Assembly: GCF_023701695.1 (NCBI RefSeq)
Contig: NZ_JAJOZC010000001.1
Location: 6,881,894-6,945,893 of the forward strand
DNA length: 64,000 nt
Direction of reading: 5' to 3'
DNA from: Streptomyces sp. RKAG290
GTDB lineage: Bacteria; Actinomycetota; Actinomycetes; Streptomycetales; Streptomycetaceae
Made by a program: the position numbers and the translations under genes. This document shows, piece after piece, positions 1 to 10,204 of this stretch (positions are counted from its first letter, which is position 1; each line of letters begins with the position of its first letter). The notes beneath the pieces were generated by a model. That model saw only the letters and a program-made list of their open reading frames with translations, ran no database searches and was not told where the DNA came from.

Positions 1-111
1 CCCGATCACACCTCCGATGGAGATCATGGTGATCTGGCGGCCCTTGAGGCCCTGGGTGAGTGCGGTGCCTGCCCCGTCCGAGGGGGCGGGGGCGGGCGGA
101 GGGTGGTGCAT
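1..111 (-). CDS. amino acid permease, N-terminal fragment (runs off window)
   Basis: Only the first 37 codons are present. The reading frame starts with ATG at 111 behind a GAGGAA ribosome site and enters a sequence ending LKGRQITMISIGGVIG. That is the typical first helix entry of APC-superfamily amino acid permeases (family pattern LKxRHIxMIxxGGxIG). The short Pro/Ala-rich N-terminus would be cytoplasmic. It lies downstream of the HisD-like gene on the same strand, but a terminator-like repeat sits between them. Substrate cannot be judged from this fragment. Confidence 0.72.
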   Translation of the reverse strand, partial: MHHPPPAPAPSDGAGTALTQGLKGRQITMISIGGVIG

Positions 112-249
112 GGGAGTTCCTCGGGGGAGTGGGGGCGCAGGTGCCCCTGCTGCAGGACGGTACTCACTCGTCTCGGGCGGGCGACGCCCCCGGCGGCCCG
201 GGACACCGGACGGAGCCGTCCACGGTGTCCCGGGCGCCGGGAACCTCTT

Positions 250-328
250 GGGTCTTTCGTCCGGGTCAGGCCGGGTCAGGGAGCGGTGCCGGGGCACGCG
301 AGCCCGGCATGACCCAGACGAAAGGCCC
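250..328. terminator. large inverted-repeat terminator-like element, copy 1
   Basis: Outer arms GGGTCTTTCGTCCGGGTCA (250-268) and TGACCCAGACGAAAGGCCC (310-328) pair over 19 bp with two mismatches. The 41-bp interior can fold again. It follows the HisD-like gene. A related element lies at 45368-45426 and shares the GCGAGCCCGGCATGA core. Confidence 0.7.
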
Positions 329-363
329 TTGCCCCGGCCGCGGATGCGGCGGGGGCGACAGGG

Positions 364-1725
364 TCAGAGCTGTTCGCGCAACGCCTCGGGGACGGCGTCG
401 AACGCTCCGGACGTGCGGCCGATCCGGTCGATCCGCAGGGTGGCGGTCGCACCGTGGGCGGCCAGCCCCTCGAAGGCCGAGATCCGCTCCACGGCCGGGG
501 CCAGTGCGGCCGTGCCCTCCTTGGCCGCCCGCTGGTAGGTCAGGGGCTTGAGGAAGCGGGAGACGGACAGCCCCGCGTTGTACCGGGCGGTCTTGCCGGT
601 CGGCAGTACGTGGTTCGTGCCGGCGATGCCCTTGTCGGAGTACGCGACGGTGGACCAGGGGCCCAGGAAGAGCGAGCCGTAGTTGGTGAGGTTTCGCAGG
701 TAGTAGTCGTCGTCCTCGGTCTGGATCTCCAGGTGCTCGGGGCCGAGGATGTCCGACACGGCGACGGCCTCGTCCCGGTCCCGCACCACGATCACGGAGC
801 CGAAGTCCCGCCAGGCGGGTCCCGCGATGTCCCGGGTGGCCAGCCCCTCGAGCTGCCGGTCGATCTCGGCGGCGACGGCGCGGCCCGTCTTCTCGGAGGT
901 GGTGATCAGCGCGGCCGGGGAGTTGGGGCCGTGCTCGGCCTGGCCGAGCAGGTCCGCAGCGACCCAGACCGGGTCGGCGGAGTCGTCGGCGATGACGGCC
1001 ACCTCGGAAGGGCCGGCCAGCAGGTCGATGCCCACCTGGCCGAAGAGCTGCCGCTTGGCCTCGGTGACGAAGGCGTTGCCGGCGCCGACCAGCATGTCCA
1101 CCGGGGCCTCGCCGAGCAGGCCGAACGCCATCGCGCCGAGCGCCTGGACGCCGCCGACGGCGAAGACCCGGTCGGCCCGGGACAGGTAGGCGCCGTAGAG
1201 CACGGCAGGGTGGGCGCCGTGCTCGCCGGAGGGGGGAGTGCACGCCACCACGGTGGGCACCCCGGCCGTCTTGGCCACTCCCACGGTCATGAACGCGCTG
1301 GCCAGCAGCGGAAAGCGGCCCGCCGGGAGGTAGGCGCCGACCCGGGACACCGGGACGTAGCGCTGGCCGCCCGCCACCCCGGGGGCGAGCTCGATCTCGA
1401 AGTCGCTCAGGTGCTCGCGCTGCGCGGAGGCGAAGCGGTGGGTGCGTTCGTAACCCATTTCGAGCGCGATGCGGACATCGGCCGGCAGGGCGTCCCCCGA
1501 CTTCTTCAGCTCGGCGGCTCCGATCTCCAGCTCGCCCGACCAGCCGTCGAGCTCCTGGCCGTAGGCACGGACCGCGTCCATGCCCTTGCTCTCGATCTCC
1601 TTCAGCATCTGGGAGACCCGCTCGACCACCTTGGGGTCGCGCTGGGCGGGGGGACCGTCGACCGCCGGCTTCTTCAGCCACTGGAAGGGAGCGAGGGTCT
1701 TCTGTTCGTCGTGCGTGATCTGCAT
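364..1725 (-). CDS. histidinol dehydrogenase-family protein (HisD/HpsN-like)
   Basis: 453 aa, NAD-dependent alcohol dehydrogenase of the HisD family. True HisD oxidises L-histidinol to histidine using zinc. Visible family marks are LLGQAEHGPNSP (zinc-site Gln and His), GPEHLEI (catalytic Glu-His pair) and GTNHVLPTGKTARY. The gene is not in a his operon. It sits between a LysR regulator and an amino acid permease, and the NHVLPT/RFLKPLTYQ region is closer to HisD paralogues such as HpsN (sulfopropanediol dehydrogenase) than to biosynthetic HisD. A catabolic role on an unknown amino alcohol or diol is therefore inferred. I chose ATG 1725 (MQITHDEQ); an upstream ATG at 1779 in frame would add 18 unlike residues. 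No strong ribosome site is seen, so it may be leaderless. Confidence 0.85.
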   Translation of the reverse strand: MQITHDEQKTLAPFQWLKKPAVDGPPAQRDPKVVERVSQMLKEIESKGMDAVRAYGQELDGWSGELEIGAAELKKSGDALPADVRIALEMGYERTHRFASAQREHLSDFEIELAPGVAGGQRYVPVSRVGAYLPAGRFPLLASAFMTVGVAKTAGVPTVVACTPPSGEHGAHPAVLYGAYLSRADRVFAVGGVQALGAMAFGLLGEAPVDMLVGAGNAFVTEAKRQLFGQVGIDLLAGPSEVAVIADDSADPVWVAADLLGQAEHGPNSPAALITTSEKTGRAVAAEIDRQLEGLATRDIAGPAWRDFGSVIVVRDRDEAVAVSDILGPEHLEIQTEDDDYYLRNLTNYGSLFLGPWSTVAYSDKGIAGTNHVLPTGKTARYNAGLSVSRFLKPLTYQRAAKEGTAALAPAVERISAFEGLAAHGATATLRIDRIGRTSGAFDAVPEALREQL

Positions 1726-1841
1726 ACCCGGGACGGTAGACGCGGCGCTGCCACAGGACCAGAGGGGCGATTCCTGCACCTCCCACAGGGTTTCCCTGTG
1801 GGTCGGCTCAGGGCTGTGCCGTCGCCCCGCCCGGTCGGGGG

Positions 1842-2753
1842 TCAGGTGATCAGGCCGTTGCCGATCTCGCGGATGGTGTCCTCGGCGAGGCGGGCGAGTT
1901 CCCGGGTGGCGCGGGAGAGGGGATGACCGCGGCGTCTGACGAGCGCGATGGTGTCGTAGAGGGGCTCGGCGAAGGGGGCGGTGCGCAGTCCGGCGGGGAA
2001 GGAGGGGCTGGCGATCACCGCCCGGCTGGCGATCGTGTCACCGATGCCGGCCGCCGCCAGCTTCAGTGCCGCCTCGACGTGTTCGAGCTCGATCAGCGGC
2101 TCGACGCGCACCCCGGCGAGCTGGGCGCGTTCTGCGACCTGCCGCCGGGTCGGGTCCTTCCAGCCGTAGTGGGCGTCGTACAGCACGAGGGGCGCCCGGG
2201 AGAACTCCTCGATGGTCACCGGGGCCCGGGTGCGCTCGGCGCTCGCGCTGACGTAGTGCACCTCGTCGCGCATGAGGGGAGTGACCACGAGTCCGTCGTC
2301 GTCGATCGGCAGGATGACCAGCCCCGCCTCGATGCGTCCGGCCGCGACGGCCAGCGCGGTCTCGGCGGAGTTCTGCCCCACGAGCCGCACCCGGACGGCC
2401 GGGTAGCGGGCGTGGAACATCTGCACGAGGTTGGCCAGCAGGTAGTAGTCGGCGTTGCGCAGCACCCCGAACGTGGCGGTGCCGCCGCCGAGCGACCCGA
2501 GGGAGTGCACGGCCCGTGCCCCGCTGTCCGCCGCCTCCAGCGCTTCCTGGGCGTAGGGAAGCAGCTCCTGCCCGGCCGCGGTCAGTGTCAGGGTCCGGCT
2601 GCCGCGCAGGAACAGTTCCGCGTCCAGCTCCGTCTCCAGGCGGCGCACCAGCTCGGAGGCCGACGCCTGGGCGATGTCCATGGACAGCGCGGCCGCGGTG
2701 AACGAGCCGAGCCGCTCGGCCTCGACGAAGGCCTTCAGCTGGTTGAGGGTCAT
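1842..2753 (-). CDS. LysR family transcriptional regulator
   Basis: 303 aa. An N-terminal winged helix-turn-helix (residues about 1-60, with LGSFTAAALSMDIAQASASE as the recognition region) is followed by a periplasmic-binding-like effector domain (about 90-300), the normal LysR layout and length. It lies 116 bp upstream of the HisD-like gene on the same strand, so it probably heads or controls that gene and the permease. LysR proteins usually activate neighbouring genes in response to a pathway metabolite. The ligand is unknown. Confidence 0.9.
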   Translation of the reverse strand: MTLNQLKAFVEAERLGSFTAAALSMDIAQASASELVRRLETELDAELFLRGSRTLTLTAAGQELLPYAQEALEAADSGARAVHSLGSLGGGTATFGVLRNADYYLLANLVQMFHARYPAVRVRLVGQNSAETALAVAAGRIEAGLVILPIDDDGLVVTPLMRDEVHYVSASAERTRAPVTIEEFSRAPLVLYDAHYGWKDPTRRQVAERAQLAGVRVEPLIELEHVEAALKLAAAGIGDTIASRAVIASPSFPAGLRTAPFAEPLYDTIALVRRRGHPLSRATRELARLAEDTIREIGNGLIT

Positions 2754-2894
2754 GCCGCCCCTCCTGCCGGCCGGATACCGGGCGGCGGCCGCTTGGGCGC
2801 ACCGGCGAGGCGGAGGAGGGCGACGTGGTGGTGGACATGCCTGAACCTTACGAACCCGGGAGCCGGCGGCCGGCCACCCCCGCCGCGGGCCGGG

Positions 2895-3311
2895 TCAGCC
2901 GCCGGCGCAGTCGGGGCACAGGCCCCGGTAGGTCACCTCGACCTCGGAGACGGTGAAGCCGAACCGTTCGGAGGACGGCAGTTCGGCCAGCGGGTCACCG
3001 CCCGGATGGACGTCCCGGATGGCGCCGCAGCCCGAGCACACCAGGTGCTGGTGGGGGTGGTGGGCATTCGGGTCGTAGCGCTTGGCGCGCCCGTCGGTGG
3101 CCACCTCGATCACCTCGCCGAGCGAGACGAGCTCACCGAGGGTGTTGTAGACGGTGGCGCGGGAAATCTCCGGCAGCCGGGCGGTGGCGCGCACCAGCAC
3201 CTCGTCCGCCGTGAAGTGGACGTGTTCACCGGCGAGTACCTCGGCGACCACCCGTCGCTGGGCGGTCATGCGCCAGCCACGTCCACGGAGCCGTTCCAGC
3301 AGGTCACTCAT
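2895..3311 (-). CDS. Fur/PerR-family peroxide or metal regulator
   Basis: 138 aa. Winged helix region with EISRATVYNTLGELVSLGEV, the Fur-family recognition helix, then a dimer domain with two CxxC pairs (CSGC at 92-95, CPDC at 132-135) forming the structural zinc site. The His cluster HHPHQH (84-89) and His30/32 supply the regulatory metal site. It is divergent from katG across a 355-bp spacer, the arrangement expected of a PerR-like repressor (CatR or FurA/FurS group) of a catalase gene, derepressed by peroxide. The start at 3311 (MSDLLERL) matches family length; an in-frame upstream extension is not Fur-like. CatR and FurA cannot be separated from sequence alone. Confidence 0.9.
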   Translation of the reverse strand: MSDLLERLRGRGWRMTAQRRVVAEVLAGEHVHFTADEVLVRATARLPEISRATVYNTLGELVSLGEVIEVATDGRAKRYDPNAHHPHQHLVCSGCGAIRDVHPGGDPLAELPSSERFGFTVSEVEVTYRGLCPDCAGG

Positions 3312-3371
3312 GCCCACCAGCCTAACTGTGCATTGTCCGGGCGAATGATGCGTACAGCCCCGTCTGTCGTA

Positions 3372-3399
3372 TTGACTTGGACTTGGTCCATCGTAGGAT
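3372..3399 (+). promoter_or_regulatory. katG promoter with operator-like palindrome in the spacer
   Basis: TTGACT (3372-3377) and TAGGAT (3394-3399) are separated by 16 bp. The first 13 bp of the spacer are a perfect dyad TGGAC-TTG-GTCCA (3378-3390). A repressor bound there would block RNA polymerase, so this is the likely site for the divergent Fur-family protein (inference). The rest of the 3312-3666 gap is a leader of about 260 nt with a small GGGG/CCCC hairpin near 3597-3610. Confidence 0.72.
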
Positions 3400-3666
3400 C
3401 GGTTCCGGCCGACAGCCAAGGGACAGGTCAACAGCAGGGGAAAATGTGTGACTTCAGGAGACGGGTGCGTACGAGCCGGCACCCGGACCGTGACCGCCCC
3501 GGAGCCGACGTGATCGCCTCCGGGGTGCGGCACCGCGCAGACCACCTCTTCCTACGAGGCGTGCACGAGACCCTCACGTGCCTGCCACGTGCACGGGGGT
3601 CCGAACCCCGGCTGTTCCACCACACGCAGTTCCAGAACGTGATCCGCCCCGTCCGGAAGGATTTCC

Positions 3667-5894
<2,228 letters not shown>

Positions 5895-5907
5895 TCCCAA
5901 CGGCTCC

Positions 5908-5947
5908 GGGCCGTCGCGGCAGGGGAAACCCCTTGCCGCGACGGCCC
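5908..5947. terminator. bidirectional terminator between katG and the GH92 gene
   Basis: Stem GGGCCGTCGCGGCA / TGCCGCGACGGCCC continues with GGGG/CCCC around a short loop, with one bulged base. It lies between two convergent genes. Confidence 0.85.
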
Positions 5948-5963
5948 GTTCCCGTCGGATGCG

Positions 5964-8900
5964 TCAGGCCGTGGCCACCGCGAAGACGTGGATCACGCCG
6001 CCGTCCGTGCTGGACGGCAGAGTCACGCTCGCCAGCTGCTTGCCCGCCTGGAGCGCGATCGGTGCGGTGGCGAAGATCTCGGTGCCCACCGGGTCCGTAC
6101 CGCCGCCCTGGACGTCGCGGTAGGCGGTGTGGACCGCGACCGTGTTGCCGAACGCCGGCTTGTCCGCGCCGCCGCCCAGCGTCCAGTCGCTGAAGCCGAT
6201 CTCCGCCTGCTGCGTCGTTCCGTCGGTGTAGGTCAGCGTGGCCTGCCCGCTGGCCGATCCCTCGGCCGCGCTCCCCAGCAGGCTGAGCTTGGTGCTCCCT
6301 TCCTTCGAGGGGACGTTGAGTACCTGCGGAGCGGCCCCGGCCACCTCGATGTTGTCCGGGTCGCCCGCGGCCACCTTCGGCCAGCCGAAGTCGAAGCCGC
6401 CGGACGAGACCGTGCCGCCGGGCGTCGCGCCGGCCGCGGCGAGTGCCTTGGCCGAGTAGCTCCACCCCTCACCGTCGAAGTTGGCCTGCGGGTTGTCGTC
6501 GTCGGTGGAGACAGCGGTGCTGTTGCGGTTCCACAGCATGCTGTTCCGCTCGGCGACGGTCACCGCGGCCGAGGTCTTCGGGAGCTCCTCACCCGTGGAC
6601 GACTTCAGCGTCACCGGGACCGTGTAGTGGCCCTCGGCCGTGTCCGCCGGGGCCGTCACGGAGAGCTTCGCGCTCGCCGAACCGCGTGCCGGGACCGAGA
6701 AGTCGCCCTCGGCGGGAGTGACCGTCACGCCGGCCGGCGGCTTCGCCGTCCAGTGGACGGTGGTGGCCTTCGTCTCCAGGCTCTGCACCTTGACGGTCGT
6801 CTCCGCGCTACCTGACCCGGGCTCGACCTTCAGCTGATCGGGAGTGGCGCCGGTGAAGTACTTCAGGCCGCCGCCGGGGAAGGACGGCGGGGCGTCGGCC
6901 TTCGCGCTGCCCCAGGAGGTGTCCGCCGTCGCGCCGAGGGTGTAGTCCAGCGTGCCGCCACGGGTGACGAGCGAGGCGGGGACCCACGGCTTCGTGGACG
7001 TCCTGCCGTCGACCTTCAGGCCGTGGATGTAGGTGTTGTCCGCCGACGCGGCCGGTGCGTTCACCGTGATCGTCTTCCCGTGCCCGGTGTGCACCACCGC
7101 GTGCGGGAACAGCGGAGCGGAGAGGGTCAGATCGGCACGGCTCGGGTTCTGCGGGTACATGCCCAGCGCCGAGAAGACGTACCAGGACGACATGGTCCCC
7201 GCGTCGTCGTTGCCGGGGATGCCGCCCGGGGTGTCGGTCCACAGCTGGTCGAGCTCCGCGCGGACCGTCTCCTGCGTCTTGTACGGAGCCCCCAGGTAGT
7301 CGTACAGGTAAGGGGCGTTGATGTCCGGCTCGTTGGTCGCGTCGTAGCGCGTGTCGTCCTTCGCCGAGAAGTCGAACTTCCCGTCCGGCGTGCGGAAGAA
7401 GGCATCGAGCCGCTTCACCGCCGTGTCGTCGCCGCCCATCGCGCCCGCGAGACCCGCCACGTCCGAGTACACCATCCAGGTGTACCGCGCGCTGGACCCC
7501 TCGACGAAGCCGCTGCCGGTGCCGGGCGTGAAGGTGCCCGCCCAGGTGCCGTCGGCCTTGCGGTCGCGTATGTAGCCGCCCTGCGGTGTGGCGTTGGCGT
7601 CGAAGACGTTCGTCCAGTTCCCCGAGCGGTCCAGGAACTTCTTCGCGTCGGCGGTCCGCCCGGTCTGCCGGGAGAGTTCGGACAGGCCGTAGTCGGCCGC
7701 CGCGTCCTCCAGCGTCTCGGCCGCTCCTCCCCAGCAGTGGCAGTTGTCCGCCGGTACGTAACCGAGTTCCAGATACTTGTCGAGCGCGGGCCGCTGGCCC
7801 ACACACTCGACGTTGCAGCCCGAGCTGTCCGAGTCGTTCGCCGTGGGCACGGTCGCGGCCCTGACGAGTGACTTCAAGGCGCCGTCGACGTCGAAGTCAC
7901 GGCCGCCGAAGGCGTAGATCCCGGCGAGAGCCGCGTCGGAGGGGTCGCCCGACATCACGCTCGTCTTGCCGTTCTCCAGCAGCCAGCGGTCCCACTCGCC
8001 GCCGCGCTGGCCGGCGTAGTTGAAGAGGGACTGCGCGTAGTCGCTGCCCGCCTTCGGATCGAGCAGCGTCATCAGCTGCACCTGCGCGCGGTACTGGTCC
8101 CATCCGGAGAAGGTGCCGTACTGCGCCTGCTGCCCCTTGGCGAGCCGGTGCGGTTTGCGGTCGGCGCCGAGGTAGCGGCCGTCCACGTCGTTGGTCAGAG
8201 TGGGCTCCAGCATGGAGTGGTAGAGCGCGGTGTAGAAGGTGGAGCGCTGGGCGTCGGTGCCGCCGCCCACCTCGACCGACTTCAGCGTCCTGTTCCAGAC
8301 CTTGGCCGCATCGGCCCGGACGGAGTCGAAGGTCTTGCGGGGCCCGTTCTCCGCGCGGAGGTTGGCCTCGGCGTTCTGCGGGCTGACGTAGGAGACGGCG
8401 ACCTTGGCCTGCGCCTTCGTGGTTCCGTCGGCGAAGGTGATGTACGCGCCGGAGCCCTTGCCCTCCACGGCGTTGCCGGACGAGCTGTAGCCCGTACCGC
8501 CGGAGGCGGCGGTGGAGCCGGACTTGACCGTGCCGTCCGTCCAGGTGCCGACCTTGGCGAACGCCTTGTCGAAGTGGGCGGTGAAGTACAGCGTGTAGAG
8601 GTCCTTGCGGTTGTTCGCGCTCTGCGGGCCGCAGAAGTTGCCCGCAGTGACGGAACCCGTCACGGTCCGGTCGGCCGCGTCGACCTTCACGGTGGCGCCC
8701 GTGCTGCCGCTCTCCGAGTTCGAGGTGCGGAAGAGCATGCTGGCGGGCTTGTCCGCCGGGAAGCCGAACTGTCCCGTTCCGGTCCGGGCGGTCGTGGTGA
8801 GCGCCGCGGACGCGCCACTGGCCAGGCCCACCTTGTAGTAGCCCGGCGAGGCGCTCTCGTTGGCGTGCGAGAAGGTGCTGGCGTACTTCGCGTCGGTGGT

Positions 8901-9314
8901 GTCCGCGCTCGGGGAGGAGTCGACGTCACCCACGTACGGCATGATCGGGATGTCACCGTTGGCGCCCGAGCAGCCGACACCGTTGAGGTGCGTCAGGCTG
9001 AAGCCGCGGATCTTCGTCGCGTCGTACTGGTAGCCGCCCGGAGCGGGCGTCGAGACCTGCTTGCCCTTGGAGTTCTGCGGACTCCAGGCCAGCATGCCGA
9101 ACGGCTGCACCGCGCCCGGATAGGTATTGCCCGCGTTGGACGTGCCGATCAGCGGGTTGACGTACGACACCGGATTTCCCACCGTGCCGTGCGGTGGCGC
9201 CGCCGAGGCGGGGGCGGCCGTGGTGGCCGTCCCCAGCGCGGCCATGGCGGCCACCGCGACGGCGCTGATGACTCTGAGCCCGCTGTGCGTCCGATGGTTG
9301 TGCGTGTCTGACAC
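5964..9314 (-). CDS. secreted GH92 alpha-mannosidase
   Basis: 1116 aa exo-alpha-mannosidase type protein acting outside the cell on mannan or N-glycan chains (usually alpha-1,2 linkages in this family; linkage not provable here). A Sec signal peptide ends near APASAA, followed by the GH92 N-terminal domain (SYVNPLIGTSNAGNTYPGA, FGMLAWSPQ). The (alpha/alpha)6 catalytic domain has SGWDQYRAQVQL, CHCWGGAAETLEDAAADYG and NDDAGTMSSWYVFSALGMYP. A NEW3-like Ig domain follows (about 840-930), then a C-terminal beta-sandwich. I chose the GTG at 9314 (MSDTHNH) because AGGAA precedes it; a TTG at 9347 is possible. The palindrome at 9396-9407 suggests LacI-family control by a mannose-related inducer. Confidence 0.9.
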   Translation of the reverse strand: MSDTHNHRTHSGLRVISAVAVAAMAALGTATTAAPASAAPPHGTVGNPVSYVNPLIGTSNAGNTYPGAVQPFGMLAWSPQNSKGKQVSTPAPGGYQYDATKIRGFSLTHLNGVGCSGANGDIPIMPYVGDVDSSPSADTTDAKYASTFSHANESASPGYYKVGLASGASAALTTTARTGTGQFGFPADKPASMLFRTSNSESGSTGATVKVDAADRTVTGSVTAGNFCGPQSANNRKDLYTLYFTAHFDKAFAKVGTWTDGTVKSGSTAASGGTGYSSSGNAVEGKGSGAYITFADGTTKAQAKVAVSYVSPQNAEANLRAENGPRKTFDSVRADAAKVWNRTLKSVEVGGGTDAQRSTFYTALYHSMLEPTLTNDVDGRYLGADRKPHRLAKGQQAQYGTFSGWDQYRAQVQLMTLLDPKAGSDYAQSLFNYAGQRGGEWDRWLLENGKTSVMSGDPSDAALAGIYAFGGRDFDVDGALKSLVRAATVPTANDSDSSGCNVECVGQRPALDKYLELGYVPADNCHCWGGAAETLEDAAADYGLSELSRQTGRTADAKKFLDRSGNWTNVFDANATPQGGYIRDRKADGTWAGTFTPGTGSGFVEGSSARYTWMVYSDVAGLAGAMGGDDTAVKRLDAFFRTPDGKFDFSAKDDTRYDATNEPDINAPYLYDYLGAPYKTQETVRAELDQLWTDTPGGIPGNDDAGTMSSWYVFSALGMYPQNPSRADLTLSAPLFPHAVVHTGHGKTITVNAPAASADNTYIHGLKVDGRTSTKPWVPASLVTRGGTLDYTLGATADTSWGSAKADAPPSFPGGGLKYFTGATPDQLKVEPGSGSAETTVKVQSLETKATTVHWTAKPPAGVTVTPAEGDFSVPARGSASAKLSVTAPADTAEGHYTVPVTLKSSTGEELPKTSAAVTVAERNSMLWNRNSTAVSTDDDNPQANFDGEGWSYSAKALAAAGATPGGTVSSGGFDFGWPKVAAGDPDNIEVAGAAPQVLNVPSKEGSTKLSLLGSAAEGSASGQATLTYTDGTTQQAEIGFSDWTLGGGADKPAFGNTVAVHTAYRDVQGGGTDPVGTEIFATAPIALQAGKQLASVTLPSSTDGGVIHVFAVATA

Positions 9315-9395
9315 CGTTCCTGCCCTTCGTGTGTGACGGACGGTCAACGCGGCGGGAGCAGGTGCGCCGAGACCACTCCGGAACGGCGTCGCCCC

Positions 9396-9407
9396 GACAA
9401 CGTTGTC
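9396..9407. promoter_or_regulatory. LacI-type operator upstream of the GH92 gene
   Basis: Perfect 12-bp palindrome GACAACGTTGTC with a central CG, the shape of LacI-family operators of actinomycete glycosidase genes. Read on the minus strand it overlaps a TTGACA -35-like hexamer. It sits about 80 bp upstream of the GH92 start. No LacI gene is adjacent; the only one in the window is at 55.8 kb. Confidence 0.7.
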
Positions 9408-9575
9408 AACGACGTGAGGATGCTCCTCCTGCCGCTCGGAGGTGTCAAGGATTCCCGGAATCCGGCCGTCCGGACAAGGGTGCGGGCCCGCCCGAGTGCG
9501 CTCGGACGGTCACGCGGACACGGCGAGGCCCTGTCCGGCCGATCGCACCCGGGCAGGCCCCGGTAGGCTCGCCGT

Positions 9576-9926
9576 ATGCCTTCCGCACTTGTTGTCGGTT
9601 ACGACCCGCAGGCGATTCCCGGCGTCGACGCGGGCGCCCTGCGCAGCGCTCTCGACGCCGAGTTGGCCCGGTTCGGCGAGCACGGAATGGACGCGGCCAT
9701 GGCGCTGGTGGTGTTCGACGGCTCGGCCGAGTCCGTCCTCGTCGCCGCCCTGACCGAGCGTCCGTGGGACGTGGTCGTCATCGGCGGCGGCATCCGCAAG
9801 ACGGAGCAGCTGCTGACGCTCTTCGAACAGGTCGTGAACCTGATCCGCCGGCATGCGCCGCAAGCCGCCATCGCGTTCAACACCAGCGGGGGCGACAGCG
9901 TGGAGGCGGCACAGCGGGTTCTCTGA
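9576..9926 (+). CDS. conserved hypothetical protein, 116 aa
   Basis: Small soluble protein (MPSALVVGYDPQAIPGVDAG) with alternating hydrophobic strands and helices: VVFDGSAESVLVAALTE, DVVVIGGGIRKTE, and a C-terminal helix followed by IAFNTSGGDSVEAAQ. The GGGIRKTE glycine turn resembles a small Rossmann-like fold, but I cannot assign a family. No signal peptide or membrane helix. It stands alone and is closed by a hairpin at 9943-9961. Codon use matches its neighbours, so it is a real gene. Function unknown. Confidence 0.75.
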   Translation: MPSALVVGYDPQAIPGVDAGALRSALDAELARFGEHGMDAAMALVVFDGSAESVLVAALTERPWDVVVIGGGIRKTEQLLTLFEQVVNLIRRHAPQAAIAFNTSGGDSVEAAQRVL

Positions 9927-9942
9927 GTTCCGGCCGTTGCCG

Positions 9943-9961
9943 CACCGGCACGGAGCCGGTG
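9943..9961 (+). terminator. hairpin after the 116-aa gene
   Basis: Perfect 7-bp stem CACCGGC / GCCGGTG with a 5-nt loop, 17 bp after the stop codon. Confidence 0.6.
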
Positions 9962-9991
9962 CCCGGCCCGGCTGTCCACGCCACCGCCCGG

Positions 9992-10129
9992 GCGAGGGTC
10001 CTCGCCACCTACGACATGGCCGATGCCGCCACGGGCGTCGTCGGACTCACCGCGGCGCAGGACACCGCACGGGCTGCGCACGACCGCTTCGTCGACGCCA
10101 CCGTCGCGTACTTCCCCGCACGCACCTGA
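9992..10129 (+). other. possible gene remnant (C-terminal-like reading frame)
   Basis: An open frame ending in TGA at 10129 has gene-like codon use and protein-like text (DMADAATGVVGLTAAQD, then AAHDRFVDATVAYFPART) but no start codon with a ribosome site. It could be the tail of a lost gene. Family not recognised. Confidence 0.3.
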
Positions 10130-10163
10130 AGCGGCCGTGTCCCGGCGGCCGAGGTGACGCGCG

Positions 10164-10190
10164 CCCGTGCCGGACACAGGCCGGCACGGG
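10164..10190. terminator. bidirectional terminator before the helD end
   Basis: Perfect 10-bp stem CCCGTGCCGG / CCGGCACGGG with a 7-nt loop, 14 bp beyond the end of the minus-strand helicase gene. Confidence 0.8.
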
Positions 10191-10204
10191 GACCACGACC
10201 GCTC

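Noticed and set aside
364..1725. Biosynthetic hisD of the histidine operon
   Set aside because: No other his gene flanks it; context is LysR plus permease, and the C-terminal motif region is paralogue-like.
3595..3622. tRNA-like 3' end (GGGGGTCCGAACCCC followed by a CCACCA-like tail) in the katG leader
   Set aside because: No matching acceptor strand, D-arm or anticodon arm is found upstream; it is a short chance hairpin.
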